Below are positions 9,241 to 18,810 of a DNA stretch of 64,000 nucleotides, piece after piece; positions within the stretch are counted from its first letter, which is position 1, and each line of letters begins with the position of its first letter. The DNA lies in NCBI RefSeq assembly GCF_001547935.1, contig NZ_AP014635.1, positions 2,480,001 through 2,544,000 of the forward strand, in the 5' to 3' direction. Under the pieces are notes generated by a model. That model did not search any database. It was not told the DNA's origin and worked only from the letters and a program-made list of their open reading frames with translations. The position numbers and the translations under genes are program-made. Source of the stretch: Vibrio tritonius. GTDB lineage: Bacteria; Pseudomonadota; Gammaproteobacteria; Enterobacterales; Vibrionaceae.

Positions 9241-9756
9241 TTAATTGCCTTTGGAGGTAGATTTCAGCGCTAAGTCACGATTAGCAACACTTATCTCCAC
9301 GTTTTGATTAATCAGCTTAATTAGCATGATAGAACGCGTTTCACCATCAGGTTCCTGATAAATAGCTTCAATGCCGGCAAATTGCCCACCCGTCACCTCA
9401 ATAACTTGCCCTTTTAGTGGACCTGAATCTTCAACAAACTGCTGGTGTTCTTCTTCCACAAGCTTTAACTCACTTATCAGCTCACCGTTCAACTCTTTTG
9501 GCGTCGCCCCAAAGCGAATAAAATCCACCACTCCACGCGTTGAACGTACCGCAGTGAACGTGGGCCCTTGCTCATAATCAAATCGAACAAATACATAGGA
9601 CGGAAACAGCGGTTCTTTTACCTTCTGACGTTTATTTCTGACAATCTTTTCGACAACAACCTCAGGGTAGTAGCAATCCACTCCCTGATTTTCTAGGTGG
9701 AGTTTTGCTCGCATCTGCTCACCACGCTTGCAATACAACAAGTACCAACGTTTCAT
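9241..9756 (-). CDS. rfaH: Transcription antiterminator RfaH (NusG paralogue)
   Basis: RfaH joins paused RNA polymerase at ops elements and lets it read through long envelope operons, while recruiting ribosomes. The NGN domain starts MKRWYLLYCKRGEQ and carries LFPSYVFVRFD. A linker and a short KOW-like C-terminal end with GQVIEVTGGQFAGIEAIYQ follow. The length of 171 residues is slightly above the usual 162-165. I start at 9756 because GAGTGGA lies upstream and the conserved N-terminus begins there; the open frame continues 32 codons further without similarity. RfaH rather than NusG is supported by the isolated position and by LENQGVDCYYPE. No ops element was seen in the window. Confidence 0.9.
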   Translation of the reverse strand: MKRWYLLYCKRGEQMRAKLHLENQGVDCYYPEVVVEKIVRNKRQKVKEPLFPSYVFVRFDYEQGPTFTAVRSTRGVVDFIRFGATPKELNGELISELKLVEEEHQQFVEDSGPLKGQVIEVTGGQFAGIEAIYQEPDGETRSIMLIKLINQNVEISVANRDLALKSTSKGN

Positions 9757-10191
9757 AAGATGATTCCACTCTTTTTTCTTAATCGTACCACATTCATTGA
9801 AGCAAGAAATAACGCAACGGTTTGTCAGCCGAACCCTTGTGCGCACAATCATTGTTTTACTATTTATTTGTGATTTAAATCACAAATAAATAGGTATTTT
9901 CCATTTTTGCAAAAATAGTTTTCGCGTGATTAGATCGTGCAACAGCGGACTTAACCTTATGATATAAATAAATTTTACATGACAGTTCATAATTCGGTCA
10001 TTTTTATCCCTTGCGATTTAAATCCCTAGTCTGTATACGTACACTCCGAATAAAACTCTTTATTACAACCTAAAAATAGTTGTCATTACTTTGTAATTTG
10101 TTGGGTAAGACATTTCAGCACTACTGAGAACCTCACCCGATATTTTGATGCATAACACAGCCGCGTACGCGGAAGCTTACAGGAACTTCAT
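9757..10191. other. Divergent rfaH / peptide-permease intergenic region
   Basis: These 435 bases hold no gene I can support. Their main feature is the 32-bp palindrome at 9861-9892. The rest is AT-rich promoter and leader sequence for the permease. Confidence 0.6.
9861..9892. promoter_or_regulatory. Ideal CRP site inside a 32-bp perfect palindrome
   Basis: The centre, 9869-9884, reads TGTGA-TTTAAA-TCACA, an exact CRP consensus. Symmetry continues without a mismatch to both ends, the left arm being TATTTATTTGTGATTT. The centre is about 120 bases upstream of the rfaH start and about 315 upstream of the permease start. Confidence 0.8.
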
Positions 10192-11682
10192 ATGTCTGAC
10201 TTGAACATTTTCAAGCAACCGAAGTCGTTCTATCTGATCTTTTCAATAGAATTCTGGGAACGATTTGGTTTTTATGGGATGCAAGCCATCCTTACTGTAT
10301 ATCTAGTAAAAATCTTGGGTATGGATGAATCTACTTCATTTGTACTGTTTGGTGCATTCTCTGCATTGATTTATGGTTTTGTTGCCGCTGGCGGTTGGTT
10401 GGGTGATAAAGTCATCGGAACCAAACGCGCCATCACGCTAGGTGCAATTATCCTTATGGTTGGTTACGCTCTTTTGGGTGTATCTACCACATCAGGACAC
10501 ATCGGTGGTTCCACACTGATTTTCGTTGCAATGGGCTTTATCACCGTTGGTAATGGTCTATTTAAAGCGAACCCATCAAGCCTTCTTGCTAAAGTATACG
10601 ATGAGCACGACCCTCGTTTAGATGGCGCGTTTACTATGTATTACATGGCAATCAACATCGGCTCATTGATCTCAATGATCCTAACGCCTATCGTCGCAGA
10701 GAAAGCGGGCTATGGTATGGCATTTGGTGTGAGCGCAATTGGTCTGGCTATCACTGTCGTTAATTTCCTATCTTGCCTAAAAATGCTCAACTCTGTTGGT
10801 TCTCCTGCAGATCTTGCTCCGGTAAACAAAAGCAAGCTTTTGATGGTCGTGATCGGCTCTGTTGTTGCTAGTTTTATTTGTAGTTACCTACTACAAAACC
10901 TGACTCTTGCACACGGTATTTTAGTGATTGCAGGTCTTGCGATTCTGTTCTTCTACTTTAAAGAAGCATTAAGCATGACTGGCATTGAGCGCCAGAAAAT
11001 GTTCGTTGCGTTTATTCTGATGCTACAAGGCATTGTATTCTTTGTTCTTTACTTCCAGATGCCTACGTCATTGAACTTCTTTGCTATTCACAACGTAAGT
11101 CATGACCTATTTGGTTTCCACGCAGAACCAGAACAATTCCAAGCACTAAACCCATTTTGGATTATGGTAGCAAGCCCAATCCTAGCGATCATTTACGGCA
11201 AACTAGGTGATAGCCTATCTATGCCATTCAAATTTGCTATTGGTATGGCGCTTTGTGCTCTGTCTTTCCTTGTTCTCTCTTGGGGGGCAGGCTTTGCGAA
11301 TGAACAAGGCATCATCAGTTCTAACTGGTTAGTACTAAGCTACTTGTTCCAATCTATCGGTGAATTACTTGTTTCTGGCCTTGGCCTTGCCATGGTGGCT
11401 CAACTTGTGCCACAACGCATGATGGGCTTTGCTATGGGTATGTGGTTCTTAACCTCTGCAACCGCAGCGGTTATTGCTGGCTGGGTAGCAAGTTTGACGT
11501 CTGCGCCAGCAGATATCGCTAGTGCTCATGAGTCTTTGGCTATCTATGGTGATGTATTCGGTAAAATCGGCTACTGCACTGCAGGTATTGCTGTAATTAC
11601 TTTCCTAATTGCACCAAAACTGACTCGTGTAAGTCGTGGTGAATCAGCGGCTAATACTGAAAACGCACAAGCGTCTGCATAA
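10192..11682 (+). CDS. POT/PTR-family proton-coupled di-/tripeptide permease
   Basis: This inner-membrane major-facilitator protein imports small peptides with protons. The POT signature ExxER lies at residues 20-24 (IEFWERFGFYGMQAILTVYL). GGWLGDKVIGTKRAI, and the FTMYYMAINIGSLI block further on, are typical of Dtp proteins. The length of 496 residues is normal, with about 14 hydrophobic segments. The ATG at 10192 has AGGA upstream. E. coli has four paralogues (DtpA-D); the best fit seems to be DtpA/DtpB, but I do not assign one. The gene is monocistronic and may be under the CRP site upstream. Confidence 0.88.
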   Translation: MSDLNIFKQPKSFYLIFSIEFWERFGFYGMQAILTVYLVKILGMDESTSFVLFGAFSALIYGFVAAGGWLGDKVIGTKRAITLGAIILMVGYALLGVSTTSGHIGGSTLIFVAMGFITVGNGLFKANPSSLLAKVYDEHDPRLDGAFTMYYMAINIGSLISMILTPIVAEKAGYGMAFGVSAIGLAITVVNFLSCLKMLNSVGSPADLAPVNKSKLLMVVIGSVVASFICSYLLQNLTLAHGILVIAGLAILFFYFKEALSMTGIERQKMFVAFILMLQGIVFFVLYFQMPTSLNFFAIHNVSHDLFGFHAEPEQFQALNPFWIMVASPILAIIYGKLGDSLSMPFKFAIGMALCALSFLVLSWGAGFANEQGIISSNWLVLSYLFQSIGELLVSGLGLAMVAQLVPQRMMGFAMGMWFLTSATAAVIAGWVASLTSAPADIASAHESLAIYGDVFGKIGYCTAGIAVITFLIAPKLTRVSRGESAANTENAQASA

Positions 11683-11703
11683 CATAAATTTATGTTGAAC
11701 AAT

Positions 11704-11735
11704 AAAAAGCCTCGTTAATTAACGAGGCTTTTTTT
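11704..11735. terminator. Bidirectional terminator
   Basis: AAAAAGCCTCGTT-AATT-AACGAGGCTTTTTTT: an 8-bp core stem with flanking A and T runs, between the permease and hemH, which converge. Confidence 0.9.
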
Positions 11736-11837
11736 ATCTAAATCACGCCAAATGATCGCTACTCTACGTCACGGTTGCCAAAATGTGATTCCTTTAAACC
11801 AATAATTAGCATCAAAATTGGGAGCTGTTATTTAAAC

Positions 11838-12818
11838 CTAGCTGTAAAACTCAACCAATTTGGCCATCATTTCAATGTGTAAATCACTGTCGTTTAAGCA
11901 CTCAACATAATGAAACGCCTCACCACCAGCTTCGATAAAAATCTCTTTATTTTGCTCTTGCAACTCTTCTAAGGTTTCTAGGCAATCCACAGAAAATGCA
12001 GGAGAAATAATATCTAACTTCCTGATGCCTTTTTCTGGCAATGTTTCCATTGTTTTATCGGTATAAGGTTGTAACCATTCTTCACGTCCAAAGCGCGATT
12101 GATAGGTCATCATGATTTGCTCCGACGTTAAACCTAGCTCAATCCGTAGCAACTCGGTTGTTCGCTCGCAATGATCGGGATAACAATCTCCATTGTCAGC
12201 ATAACGCTTTGGAATACCATGATAAGAACAAAGCAAAACATCACCTTGACCATGTTGCTGCCAAGATTGACGAACTTTATCAGCCAATGCTTTTATGTAA
12301 GTAGGATGATCGTGATAGTCACGAATAAAAATGAGCTCAGGTAACACAGGTTTGGACTTCATGGCTTTAGCAAGGCCATCAAATACTGCCGCCGTGGTGG
12401 TCGCCGAATATTGCGGATAGAGCGAAAGCACGATAATACGCTCCACGCCGCGCGCTTCTAATGCTCGAATACCATTAGCTAAGCTCGGTTCACCATAGGT
12501 CATGCCTAACTCAACAGGCAATGCTAATTCCTGCTCGAGCTTGTGCTTCTGGCGTAATGAATACACCATGAGAGGCGAGCCCTCTTCCATCCAGATAGAT
12601 TGGTACAATTTTGCTACTTTAGGTGAACGTATGGGCAAAATAATCCCGTGCAAAATCGGACACCAAAGTAGACGAGTAAGATCAACCACTCGCTTGTCAT
12701 GCAAAAACTCTCCTAGAAAGCGCTTTACTGCCTTAGCCGTTGGCGCCTCTGGAGTACCTAAGTTTGCTAGCAACACTCCAACTTTTTTCTCACTTTGCAC
12801 TTTATTGACCCTTTGCAT
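11838..12818 (-). CDS. hemH: Ferrochelatase
   Basis: It inserts Fe2+ into protoporphyrin IX as the last step of haem synthesis, at the membrane surface. The catalytic histidine is in CSYHGIP, and the conserved DCLETLEE glutamates lie near the C-terminus. [15 protein letters not shown] is the family's N-terminal signature. I choose the ATG at 12818 (326 residues). An in-frame TTG at 12848 would begin only ten bases from the adk terminator hairpin and adds nonconserved residues. hemH downstream of adk in the same direction is a common gammaproteobacterial order, here split by a terminator. Confidence 0.94.
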   Translation of the reverse strand: MQRVNKVQSEKKVGVLLANLGTPEAPTAKAVKRFLGEFLHDKRVVDLTRLLWCPILHGIILPIRSPKVAKLYQSIWMEEGSPLMVYSLRQKHKLEQELALPVELGMTYGEPSLANGIRALEARGVERIIVLSLYPQYSATTTAAVFDGLAKAMKSKPVLPELIFIRDYHDHPTYIKALADKVRQSWQQHGQGDVLLCSYHGIPKRYADNGDCYPDHCERTTELLRIELGLTSEQIMMTYQSRFGREEWLQPYTDKTMETLPEKGIRKLDIISPAFSVDCLETLEELQEQNKEIFIEAGGEAFHYVECLNDSDLHIEMMAKLVEFYS

Positions 12819-12857
12819 CGAAAACTTTTTGGTACCTGTATATCCCAAGAAAATATT

Positions 12858-12886
12858 ATAAAAAAAGCGACCTTACGGTCGCTTTT
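12858..12886 (-). terminator. Rho-independent terminator of adk
   Basis: AAGCGACC-TTAC-GGTCGCTT with a run of seven A on the left forms a minus-strand hairpin plus U-tract between adk and hemH. Confidence 0.82.
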
Positions 12887-12910
12887 CACTATAGCAAAAT
12901 TCTACACAAA

Positions 12911-13558
<648 letters not shown>

Positions 13559-13582
13559 CTATCCTCTTTATTAACTAAATCG

Positions 13583-13634
13583 TTATACCGAAGCTCACAA
13601 CGTCTTGTGACATACATGGTAAGTTTCGGTATAA
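13583..13634. repeat. Inverted repeat upstream of adk
   Basis: TTATACCGAA and TTCGGTATAA are perfect 10-bp arms about 32 bases apart. They enclose a second dyad, TCACAA-CGTC-TTGTGA (13595-13610). It lies in the adk promoter/leader interval. Its function is unknown. Confidence 0.5.
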
Positions 13635-13798
13635 ACTAATCTCATTTGTGGCGTGCCAAAATACACGCCTTAGTTTTGACATTCAAGTCGAAGATTCTAC
13701 CACAACTTTTTCTTGTGCTGACGAAACTTAGACTAAAGATTGCGACGGTTTAGTAGAAAATAACCACCATGTTTACCAAAAAAACCACCAGATCCGCC

Positions 13799-13828
13799 AA
13801 GAAAAAAGCTCGCCAATTGGCGAGCTTT
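13799..13828 (-). terminator. Rho-independent terminator of htpG
   Basis: AGCTCGCC-AATT-GGCGAGCT, preceded on the plus strand by A6, gives a minus-strand terminator 17 bases after the htpG stop. Confidence 0.88.
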
Positions 13829-13844
13829 ATCTAACTAAAAAGGA

Positions 13845-15749
13845 TTATGCCTTTACCAGCAATTGGTTAACAGCACTTAAGAACTCAGATGGATCTTCCA
13901 TCGAGCCACGTTCTGCTAACATTGCTTGACCAAATAGCACTTCAACCCAACGACCAAATGCTTCTTCATCAGGCTCATCTGCCATGCGAGTCACCATTGG
14001 ATGCTCTGGATTGATTTCGAAAATGTACTTCACTTCTGGCGCTTCTTGCCCTGCGGCAGCCAGTAGCTTGGCCATTTGTGTACCCATTTCAAAATCGTCA
14101 GTGACCAAAACAGCTGGAGTTGTCGCTAATTTAAATGTAGTACGAACATCTTTAACTCGATCGCCAAGGTAAGTTTTGATTCGTTCAGATACAGATTTAA
14201 ACTCTTCCTCAACTTCTTTGTGTTTTTCTTTCTCTTGCTCGTCTTCAAATTTGCTCAAATCCAGACCAGCTTTTGTAATCAGTTGGAAAGACTTACCATC
14301 AAACTCAGTAAGATAGTTCATCATCCATTCATCGATACGGTCTGAAAGCAGTAATACTTCAATCCCTTTACTACGGAACTGCTCTAGGTGTGGGCTGTTT
14401 TTCGCTGCTTTATAGCTATCTGCTGTCAGATAGTAAATCTTATCCTGACCTTCTTTCATGCGTGAGACGTAATCAGCCAGCGATACTTTCTCTTCAGATG
14501 TCTCTTCATGAGTTGAAGCAAAGCGCATCAAACCGGCAATTTTCTCTTTGTTAGAAAAGTCTTCTGCAGGACCCTCTTTTAGTACCAAACCAAATTCTTT
14601 CCAAAAAGCGAGGTACTTGTCTGCGTCTTTTTTAGCTAAACTTTCCAACATAGTGAGTGCGCGTTTTGTAAGTGCACTACGTAAACTACTGGTGACTTTG
14701 TTATCTTGCAGAATCTCACGAGAAACGTTGAGCGGCAGGTCGTTCGAATCAATTAAGCCGCGAACGAAGCGTAGGTAATTTGGCATAAACTGCGCAGCGT
14801 CATCCATGATAAACACACGTTGCACATAGAGTTTCAAGCCATGTTTGTGCTCGCGATTAAACATATCCCACGGGGCTTTCGCTGGAATATACAGCAAGCT
14901 AGTATAATCGTTTTTCCCTTCTACGCGGTTATGTGACCAAATCAATGAATCAGCGTAATCATGAGTAATGTGCTTGTAGAACTCTTGGTACTCTTCATCG
15001 GTGATTTCCGATTTTGAACGGGTCCATAGCGCTTGAGCTTTATTGACCTGTTCCCACTTCTTCTCACCCGTTTCTTTACCTTCGTCATCTTTTTCTGCGA
15101 CTTCTAGGTAAACAGGAATGCTGATATGGTCAGAATATTTGGAAATCACATCACGTAAACGCCATTCCGATAAGAACTCTTTACCCTCTTCGCGCAGATG
15201 TAAGATAATATCCGTTCCGCGGGATTCTTTCTTAATGGTTTCAATGGTATACTCACCTTCACCTTTCGAATACCACTGGACGGCATCTTCGGCTGGTACT
15301 CCTGCGGCGCGTGTACGCACAGTGACAGCATCCGCAACGATAAATGCAGAGTAAAAACCAACACCAAATTGCCCAATTAATTGAGAATCTTTGGTTTGAT
15401 CTTCTGAGAGTTTTGAGAAGAATTCTGCTGTTCCAGACTTCGCGATTGTACCTAAGTTTTCAATCACATCATCTCGGCTCATGCCTATACCATTATCTGA
15501 AACAGTAATGGTGTTTGCGTCAGCATCGAATGATAGCTTTACGCCCAAATCGGCGTCGCCTTGATAGAGTTCTGGATTAGACAACGCTTTGAAACGTAGC
15601 TTATCCGCTGCATCCGACGCGTTGGAAATAAGTTCACGTAAAAAGATCTCTTTGTTGGAGTACAAAGAGTGAATCATCAAATGAAGTAACTGTTTTACTT
15701 CTGATTGAAAACCACGTGTTTCTTTATTCATAGTTGCAGTTTCGCTCAT
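13845..15749 (-). CDS. htpG: Hsp90-family chaperone HtpG
   Basis: This is the cytosolic ATP-dependent chaperone homologous to Hsp90. The GHKL ATPase motifs are present: [20 protein letters not shown] and [11 protein letters not shown]. The middle domain ([14 protein letters not shown]) and the C-terminal dimerisation region follow. At 634 residues it is the usual bacterial size. I chose the ATG at 15749 because ACGGAG precedes it and [20 protein letters not shown] matches the family; the frame extends ten codons upstream without similarity. A sigma-32-type promoter lies 70 bases upstream. The divergent neighbour is toxR, an arrangement characteristic of Vibrio. Confidence 0.97.
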   Translation of the reverse strand: MSETATMNKETRGFQSEVKQLLHLMIHSLYSNKEIFLRELISNASDAADKLRFKALSNPELYQGDADLGVKLSFDADANTITVSDNGIGMSRDDVIENLGTIAKSGTAEFFSKLSEDQTKDSQLIGQFGVGFYSAFIVADAVTVRTRAAGVPAEDAVQWYSKGEGEYTIETIKKESRGTDIILHLREEGKEFLSEWRLRDVISKYSDHISIPVYLEVAEKDDEGKETGEKKWEQVNKAQALWTRSKSEITDEEYQEFYKHITHDYADSLIWSHNRVEGKNDYTSLLYIPAKAPWDMFNREHKHGLKLYVQRVFIMDDAAQFMPNYLRFVRGLIDSNDLPLNVSREILQDNKVTSSLRSALTKRALTMLESLAKKDADKYLAFWKEFGLVLKEGPAEDFSNKEKIAGLMRFASTHEETSEEKVSLADYVSRMKEGQDKIYYLTADSYKAAKNSPHLEQFRSKGIEVLLLSDRIDEWMMNYLTEFDGKSFQLITKAGLDLSKFEDEQEKEKHKEVEEEFKSVSERIKTYLGDRVKDVRTTFKLATTPAVLVTDDFEMGTQMAKLLAAAGQEAPEVKYIFEINPEHPMVTRMADEPDEEAFGRWVEVLFGQAMLAERGSMEDPSEFLSAVNQLLVKA

Positions 15750-15818
15750 ATCCGCTCCGTAACATCTAAACATGTTCATTCCGAACCAGCTCGAAATGAA
15801 CGCTGAAACTTTGTTAAA

Positions 15819-15847
15819 TAGATGAGGACTGTAAATGTAAAATCAAG
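15819..15847 (-). promoter_or_regulatory. Sigma-32 (heat-shock) promoter of htpG
   Basis: On the minus strand CTTGATT, 13 bases, then CCTCATCTA closely follows the sigma-32 consensus CTTGAAA-N11-15-CCCCATNTA. It lies about 70 bases before the htpG start. Confidence 0.75.
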
Positions 15848-15906
15848 GTCAAATGCAATAAAAACGATGTTTTTTGCATTTGTATTGTTTATGCTTAGCT
15901 TTGTTT

Positions 15907-15935
15907 TTATCAAGGAAGATAAAAAATGCTATAGT
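15907..15935 (+). promoter_or_regulatory. Candidate toxR promoter
   Basis: TTATCA, a 17-base spacer and TATAGT preceded by TGC (extended -10) lie 85 bases before the toxR start. It lies within 60 bases of the oppositely directed htpG promoter. Confidence 0.5.
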
Positions 15936-16019
15936 CTTAACTCGTTCTTAACTCATTGACATGGAAAATACCTTCTCGGTAAAAGTCAAAAAATCTAATA
16001 CTTATAAAAGAAGATATCG

Positions 16020-16934
16020 ATGAGTAACATTGGTCCAAAGTTTATTCTTGATGATAGATTCACCTTTGATCCCACAAGTAACTCATTAGTTGATAAAGAA
16101 GCTGACGATGAGATTGTTCGCCTAGGAAGCAATGAAAGTCGTATTTTACTAATGCTGTCACAACGACCAAATGAAGTTGTCACTCGTAACGAGCTGCATG
16201 ATTTTGTCTGGCGGGAACAAGGTTTTGAAGTAGATGACTCTAGTCTTACACAGGCTATTTCGACTCTTCGGAAGAATCTAAAAGACTCAACTAAGTCACC
16301 GCAGTTTGTAAAAACTGTGCCTAAACGCGGTTATCAGTTGATTTGTAATGTGTATTCTATCAATGAACCATTAGATTTCGAGCCTCCTACACAGGTATCC
16401 CAACCAGAAAAGGGCTCGCTAGCTAGTGAACTTACCGCAGAACAACCAGAGTTAAACGCTGGTAACGAAACTAACGATAAAGTGATAGAACATACCGAAT
16501 TTGTTAAACATTCAGAATCGGTAAGTGTACAAAATGATGATGAAGTAACGGCAAAAAATCAAAAAAGTTCTAAATCGACTGATTTTGTAACAAAAATGTT
16601 GCTTTTGCTGGCCATCTTAATGCCAATCTTTGTTTTGACATGGATGAGCCCTACTCCTTCTAAATTTATTCATTTGGCCAGCTATAACGGTATAGAAGTG
16701 AATGCACCACTAAATCAACCTGAATTGACTTCGTGGTTACCCTCGATCAAGCAGTGTATTGAGGCCTATAGCGTTCGTCATACCGGTGAATATAAAGCGA
16801 CACAAGTCATAGCAACAGGTGGTCAGGACAACGTCTTAGTGCTGAACTACGTTAGCCAGCCACTGCACTCTGTCGGTAATTTCACAGTACGAATTTTCGG
16901 AAATCAAAGTGATTTATCGAATCTTTGCCGGTAA
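16020..16934 (+). CDS. toxR: Transmembrane transcription regulator ToxR
   Basis: ToxR is an inner-membrane-anchored activator that controls porins, bile and acid response and, in pathogens, virulence genes. An OmpR/PhoB winged-helix domain occupies about residues 1-112 (VVTRNELHDFVWREQGFEVDD, then TVPKRGYQLI). A variable acidic linker runs to about 190, with one membrane segment near 192-210 (MLLLLAILMPIFVLTWM). The periplasmic domain keeps the two family cysteines, near 246 (IKQC) and at 303 (NLCR). The length of 304 residues is close to V. cholerae ToxR (294). The linker and periplasmic part diverge strongly from V. cholerae, as is usual between species. toxS follows. Confidence 0.96.
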   Translation: MSNIGPKFILDDRFTFDPTSNSLVDKEADDEIVRLGSNESRILLMLSQRPNEVVTRNELHDFVWREQGFEVDDSSLTQAISTLRKNLKDSTKSPQFVKTVPKRGYQLICNVYSINEPLDFEPPTQVSQPEKGSLASELTAEQPELNAGNETNDKVIEHTEFVKHSESVSVQNDDEVTAKNQKSSKSTDFVTKMLLLLAILMPIFVLTWMSPTPSKFIHLASYNGIEVNAPLNQPELTSWLPSIKQCIEAYSVRHTGEYKATQVIATGGQDNVLVLNYVSQPLHSVGNFTVRIFGNQSDLSNLCR

Positions 16935-16945
16935 TGGGAAGAAAA

Positions 16946-17455
16946 ATGACAAAAAAAATTGCTACGATTATCTTTCTAATATCATTGATTTTTTCTGCCT
17001 GGTTATACCTCGACAGTGATTTAAAAGTCGAACAACTCCTCTCATCTAGAGAGTGGCAATCACGTATCGTCACCAAATTAGAAAGAGATCGTTCCGTTGG
17101 ACCACTAACTCGTGTCGATGTGTCATCTAACATGAAATACTTGCCTAACGGCAACTATATCCGTGTTTCAGTTATGAGGTTATTCGCTCAAGAGGCTAAA
17201 GAGCCTGATAGTGTGATTAATATTTCAGAAACTGGGGATTGGGACGTTAGTGACAACTACCTTCTAGTGACACCAAAACAATTTAAAGACGTTTCTAATA
17301 GCAAGAGCAGTGATTTTACTCCTGAACAACTCAAGCTAATCACTCAGTTTTTTAAATTGGATGCAGAGCAAAGCCGTCGCATTGATATTGTAAATGACAA
17401 GACGTTATTGCTAACAAGCTTAAGCCACGGCTCTCAAGTGCTGTTTAGTAACTAG
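16946..17455 (+). CDS. toxS: ToxR-stabilising membrane protein ToxS
   Basis: ToxS is an inner-membrane protein whose periplasmic domain binds and protects ToxR. One N-terminal membrane segment (IATIIFLISLIFSAWLYL) is followed by DSDLKVEQLLSSREWQS, the family signature, and a periplasmic domain of about 140 residues. I favour the ATG at 16946 (169 residues) because GGGAAG precedes it. An ATG at 16934 overlapping the toxR stop adds four residues and cannot be excluded. It is co-transcribed with toxR and ends before a clear terminator. Confidence 0.95.
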   Translation: MTKKIATIIFLISLIFSAWLYLDSDLKVEQLLSSREWQSRIVTKLERDRSVGPLTRVDVSSNMKYLPNGNYIRVSVMRLFAQEAKEPDSVINISETGDWDVSDNYLLVTPKQFKDVSNSKSSDFTPEQLKLITQFFKLDAEQSRRIDIVNDKTLLLTSLSHGSQVLFSN

Positions 17456-17478
17456 TTAAAAATAACAAAGGACTCAAT

Positions 17479-17506
17479 AAGGGCAGCATCGCTGCCCTTT
17501 CTATTT
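17479..17506 (+). terminator. Terminator of toxRS
   Basis: AAGGGCAGC-ATC-GCTGCCCTT followed by TCTATTTAT: a 9-bp perfect stem with a T-rich tail, just before the next ATG. Confidence 0.82.
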
Positions 17507-17511
17507 ATATT

Positions 17512-18270
17512 ATGGATATAATCAATTCATTAGGGCTATTTCTAGGCTCATATATATCAAACACTTTAGCCGCATTGTCAGGTGGCGGAGCAGGACTATT
17601 ACAATTTCCTCTCCTCATCTTTTTAGGCCTGCCTTTTTCTCAAGCCCTTGCAACCCATAAAGTGGCAAGTGTTGCCTTAGGATTAGGCGCCGCATTTACC
17701 CACATTCGTCATCGCAACATTCCATGGAAGATGGCCTCTTACGTCACTTTAGTGGGCTTAATCGGTGTTGTGGTAGGGGCAAATATTGTTGTGTATATTC
17801 CTGAGCAAGCAGCCAAAATGATGTTGGGTGCCATGATTCTCAGCTTGGGTATTTACTCACGTTTTAAGAAATCACTCGGGCAAGAAGAAAAACCGATTCG
17901 TCGCGATGCAAAAGGGATGTTATTGGGTGCCCCACTACTGATTTTTATTGGTATCATCAATGGCTCTCTCGCTGCTGGTTCCGGGCTTCTAGTTACACTC
18001 TATGTAGTACGTTGGTTTGGCTATAGCTATAAACAGTCTATCGCTATCACCATGTTTTGCGTTGGCTTTATCTGGAATGGTGTAGGCGGTCTCGCCGTCG
18101 CTCAAGCTGGCGCTCCTATCTACTGGCCATGGTTACCTATTTTGCTGCTAGGTTCTTTTGTTGGTGGCAGTAGCGGAGCTTATCTTGCCAATCGTTACAG
18201 TAACCGAGTAATTAAAATCATTTTTGAAGTGATCACCGTAGTCGTTGGGATCAAACTATTAGTAGGCTAA
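17512..18270 (+). CDS. TSUP (TauE/SafE-type) membrane permease
   Basis: This 252-residue inner-membrane protein has about eight hydrophobic segments. The TSUP pattern repeats in two halves: SGGGAGLLQFPLLIFLGLPF near residue 22 and AAGSGLLVTLYVVRWFGY near 155, each followed by a conserved charged loop (ATHKVASVALGLGA). Family members export sulfite, sulfoacetate or other sulfur and organic anions; the substrate here is unknown. The ATG at 17512 falls directly behind the toxRS terminator, so it either has a promoter inside the toxS end or receives read-through. Confidence 0.8.
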   Translation: MDIINSLGLFLGSYISNTLAALSGGGAGLLQFPLLIFLGLPFSQALATHKVASVALGLGAAFTHIRHRNIPWKMASYVTLVGLIGVVVGANIVVYIPEQAAKMMLGAMILSLGIYSRFKKSLGQEEKPIRRDAKGMLLGAPLLIFIGIINGSLAAGSGLLVTLYVVRWFGYSYKQSIAITMFCVGFIWNGVGGLAVAQAGAPIYWPWLPILLLGSFVGGSSGAYLANRYSNRVIKIIFEVITVVVGIKLLVG

Positions 18271-18273
18271 ATA

Positions 18274-18423
18274 ACTGTTCCTAATTATGCTCCAGTGTGA
18301 TTCAACAGGCGGGTGCTGATAAGCAGACCCTCTTTGCCAAGGATGGCAAAGAGGAGCCCCATGGATGGGTTTATGCGAGTCTGCGTTCAGCATTTGCCTA
18401 AATGACCTACATTTAGGAACAGT
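18274..18423. repeat. Nested stem-loop intergenic element
   Basis: This 150-base non-coding block folds on itself in layers. The outer arms are ACTGTTCCTAA (18274-18284) and TTAGGAACAGT (18413-18423). The middle arms are TGCTGA..GCAGAC (18314-18328) and GTCTGC..TCAGCA (18379-18392). Inside are a hairpin CCTCTTTGCCA-AGGA-TGGCAAAGAGG (18329-18354) and a short CCCA-TGGA-TGGG hairpin (18358-18369). The core motif CCCATCCATGGGG (minus strand) resembles, from memory, dispersed intergenic repeats of marine gammaproteobacteria. The left outer end recurs at 63362. Confidence 0.7.
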
Positions 18424-18461
18424 GATTTAGAGATTGTAGTAGGTTATAGATTAACGGGATA

Positions 18462-18758
18462 ATGATGAAAAAAGCGAGCATTGATATCTATTACTGCCGT
18501 CAATGTAACTGGATGCTTCGTGCCAGTTGGATGGCTCAAGAACTGCTTCATACTTTTAGTGAAGAATTGGAAACTGTCGCCTTACATCCTGATACGGGCG
18601 GCCATTTTGAAATTTTATGCAATGGTAAAACCATTTGGGAGCGTAAAGCAGATGGTGGGTTTCCTGAAGCGAAAGAGCTTAAACAACGCGTGAGAGATGA
18701 AATTGATCCTGAGCGTGACTTAGGCCATGCCGATCGTGTCTTGCCATCTGAGCAATAA
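18462..18758 (+). CDS. SelT/SelW/SelH family thioredoxin-like protein
   Basis: This small 98-residue cytosolic protein of the Rdx (selenoprotein W-like) family has a thioredoxin-like fold with an N-terminal CxxC, here YCRQC at residues 11-15. That replaces the Cys-x-x-Sec of the animal proteins. GGHFEILCNGKTIWERKADGGFPEAKELKQ is the conserved second half, given here as two adjoining parts: GGHFEILCNGKTIW and ERKADGGFPEAKELKQ. A redox role is inferred; no substrate is known. Two adjacent ATGs (18462, 18465) are equally possible. It follows the structured repeat and converges with yfcE. Confidence 0.85.
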   Translation: MMKKASIDIYYCRQCNWMLRASWMAQELLHTFSEELETVALHPDTGGHFEILCNGKTIWERKADGGFPEAKELKQRVRDEIDPERDLGHADRVLPSEQ

Positions 18759-18810
18759 CGTTGGCAACGTGAGATGAGGATTCATCTTTAATGCTGAACC
18801 CTCATTCTTA

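Noticed and set aside
12819..12848. TTG start giving a ten-residue longer ferrochelatase
   Set aside because: It begins only ten bases from the adk terminator hairpin, leaving no room for a promoter and ribosome site.
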